Assembly: GCA_902475475.1 (NCBI GenBank)
Contig: CABRZY010000037.1
Location: 1 to 12,825 of the forward strand
Length of the DNA stretch: 12,825 nt
Direction of reading: 5' to 3'
From: an uncultured Collinsella sp.
GTDB lineage: Bacteria; Actinomycetota; Coriobacteriia; Coriobacteriales; Coriobacteriaceae
A program made the position numbers and the translations under genes. Of the stretch, positions 12,147-12,825 are shown piece by piece. The stretch's first letter is position 1. The number at the start of each line of letters is the position of its first letter. The notes under the pieces were generated by a model. It ran no database searches. It worked only from the letters and a program-made list of their open reading frames with translations, and was not told the origin of the DNA.

Positions 12147-12825
12147 TCACGCCGCCTCGTTCCAGCCCGCGGTGGCCTTGGTTACGCTTGTGGCGCCGAT
12201 GCCGGTGATACGGGCAATTTGCTTGACCGTGAGATGTGCCCGCCTGAGCCTCAGCAGACAGGCATCGCGATCGGGGCATGGCAGGGCCTTGAGCAGCGCA
12301 GGATCTATGCTCGGCAGGACTTCGTGCGCAATGGAAAGGGCCTCCTCATCGGGGATCCGCCGGCGTGGAAGAACCTCCACTGACCAAGTGCGCCCGGCAA
12401 CTTCCTCGAGATGCTCGCAATAGCAACGGGAGCCTCCGACGATATCGAGCATAGGAGCCGCGTCACAGATGTCAAAGGGATCATAGCCCAGCTGATATGC
12501 CTTGTAGCTTGACCAGCGGTACGCCTCGAGCGAGTCGAGCGCACCTTTCACGGGATTGAGATGGATATAATCGAGCAGCTGTACCGCCTGCGTGTCCGAC
12601 TCGACCGCGACCCGTGAATAGCGATTGTCAAACAGATGGCCTGTTCTCCCCGTTTTCCCATTGAAATACTTGGCATACGCCGTCAGCGCACACTGCATTG
12701 CCTTTGAAAGATTGTCAAATGGGTCATCAACCATCAAATGGAAGTGATTGTCCATAAGGCACCAAGCCAACACCGCCACTTTATGGTGCGCGAACCTGTC
12801 CGAGATGTCCGATAAGAAACGATAT
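12147..12825 (-). CDS. REP-associated tyrosine transposase (Y1/IS200-like), 5' end outside the window
   Basis: Single-strand DNA transposase of the HUH/Y1 family. About 225 residues are visible. The frame stays open to the window edge, so the true start is outside; the GTG at 12779 would cut into the core domain. Seen in order: RFLSDISDRFAHHK, then VAVLAWCLMDNHFHLMV with the HxH metal motif, then ALTAYAKYFNGKTGRTGHLF holding the likely catalytic tyrosine, and YIHLNPVKG. The C-terminal third ends in a helix-turn-helix (LTVKQIARITGIGATSVTKAT), found in longer members of the group. No internal stop or frameshift is visible, so it may be active. The tandem repeats just past its 3' end are its probable targets. 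Confidence 0.88.
   Translation of the reverse strand, partial: YRFLSDISDRFAHHKVAVLAWCLMDNHFHLMVDDPFDNLSKAMQCALTAYAKYFNGKTGRTGHLFDNRYSRVAVESDTQAVQLLDYIHLNPVKGALDSLEAYRWSSYKAYQLGYDPFDICDAAPMLDIVGGSRCYCEHLEEVAGRTWSVEVLPRRRIPDEEALSIAHEVLPSIDPALLKALPCPDRDACLLRLRRAHLTVKQIARITGIGATSVTKATAGWNEAA

Noticed and set aside
12780..12825. Start of the transposase at the GTG at 12779
   Set aside because: The upstream frame is open and reads like the family's N-terminal region, so the gene continues beyond the window.

Overview
The window looks like chromosomal DNA from an anaerobic, fairly GC-rich actinobacterium of the class Coriobacteriia, most likely Collinsella or a close relative. The supports are: an actinobacterial-type integration host factor (mIHF) gene directly before gmk and rpoZ; an NAD-linked class 1B dihydroorotate dehydrogenase pair (pyrK-pyrD), typical of anaerobes and Gram-positives; and a PyrR-headed pyrimidine operon. 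The genus is inferred from protein resemblance only.

Layout, left to right. (1) 1-3095, minus strand: the late-competence operon comEA-comEC for DNA uptake, followed by the first codons of an unidentified gene cut by the window edge. (2) 3269-5719, minus strand: a tightly packed operon mihF-gmk-rpoZ-thiI, closed by a strong hairpin at 3269-3298. (3) 5720-5958: a non-coding gap with an inverted repeat over the apparent mihF promoter and, on the plus strand, a promoter-like sequence followed by a long hairpin (candidate small RNA). (4) 5959-11282, minus strand: the operon pyrR-pyrB-pyrC-pyrK-pyrD-pyrF. It encodes the regulator, aspartate carbamoyltransferase, dihydroorotase, both dihydroorotate dehydrogenase subunits and OMP decarboxylase. 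Carbamoyl-phosphate synthase and pyrE are not in this cluster. A hairpin lies between pyrC and pyrK, where Bacillus carries the carbamoyl-phosphate synthase genes. (5) 11283-11733: a divergent regulatory region. Leftward it carries a pyr leader with mutually exclusive stems and an intrinsic terminator (an attenuator). Rightward it carries two promoter-like sequences for rpmB and a hairpin next to the ribosome binding site. (6) 11734-12021: rpmB (zinc-type L28) and its terminator. (7) 12022-12825: two 30-base tandem repeats containing GGGGACAGACTTA, then a REP-associated tyrosine transposase (Y1/HUH family) read leftward and cut by the window edge.

Most of the window is conserved housekeeping DNA. 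The less ordinary parts are the non-coding ones: the pyr attenuator, the intra-operon hairpin, the plus-strand RNA candidate before mihF, the dyads over promoters, and the repeat/transposase unit beside rpmB. I saw no CRISPR array, tRNA, rRNA, phage or defence system, and nothing that amounts to a clearly new multi-gene system.
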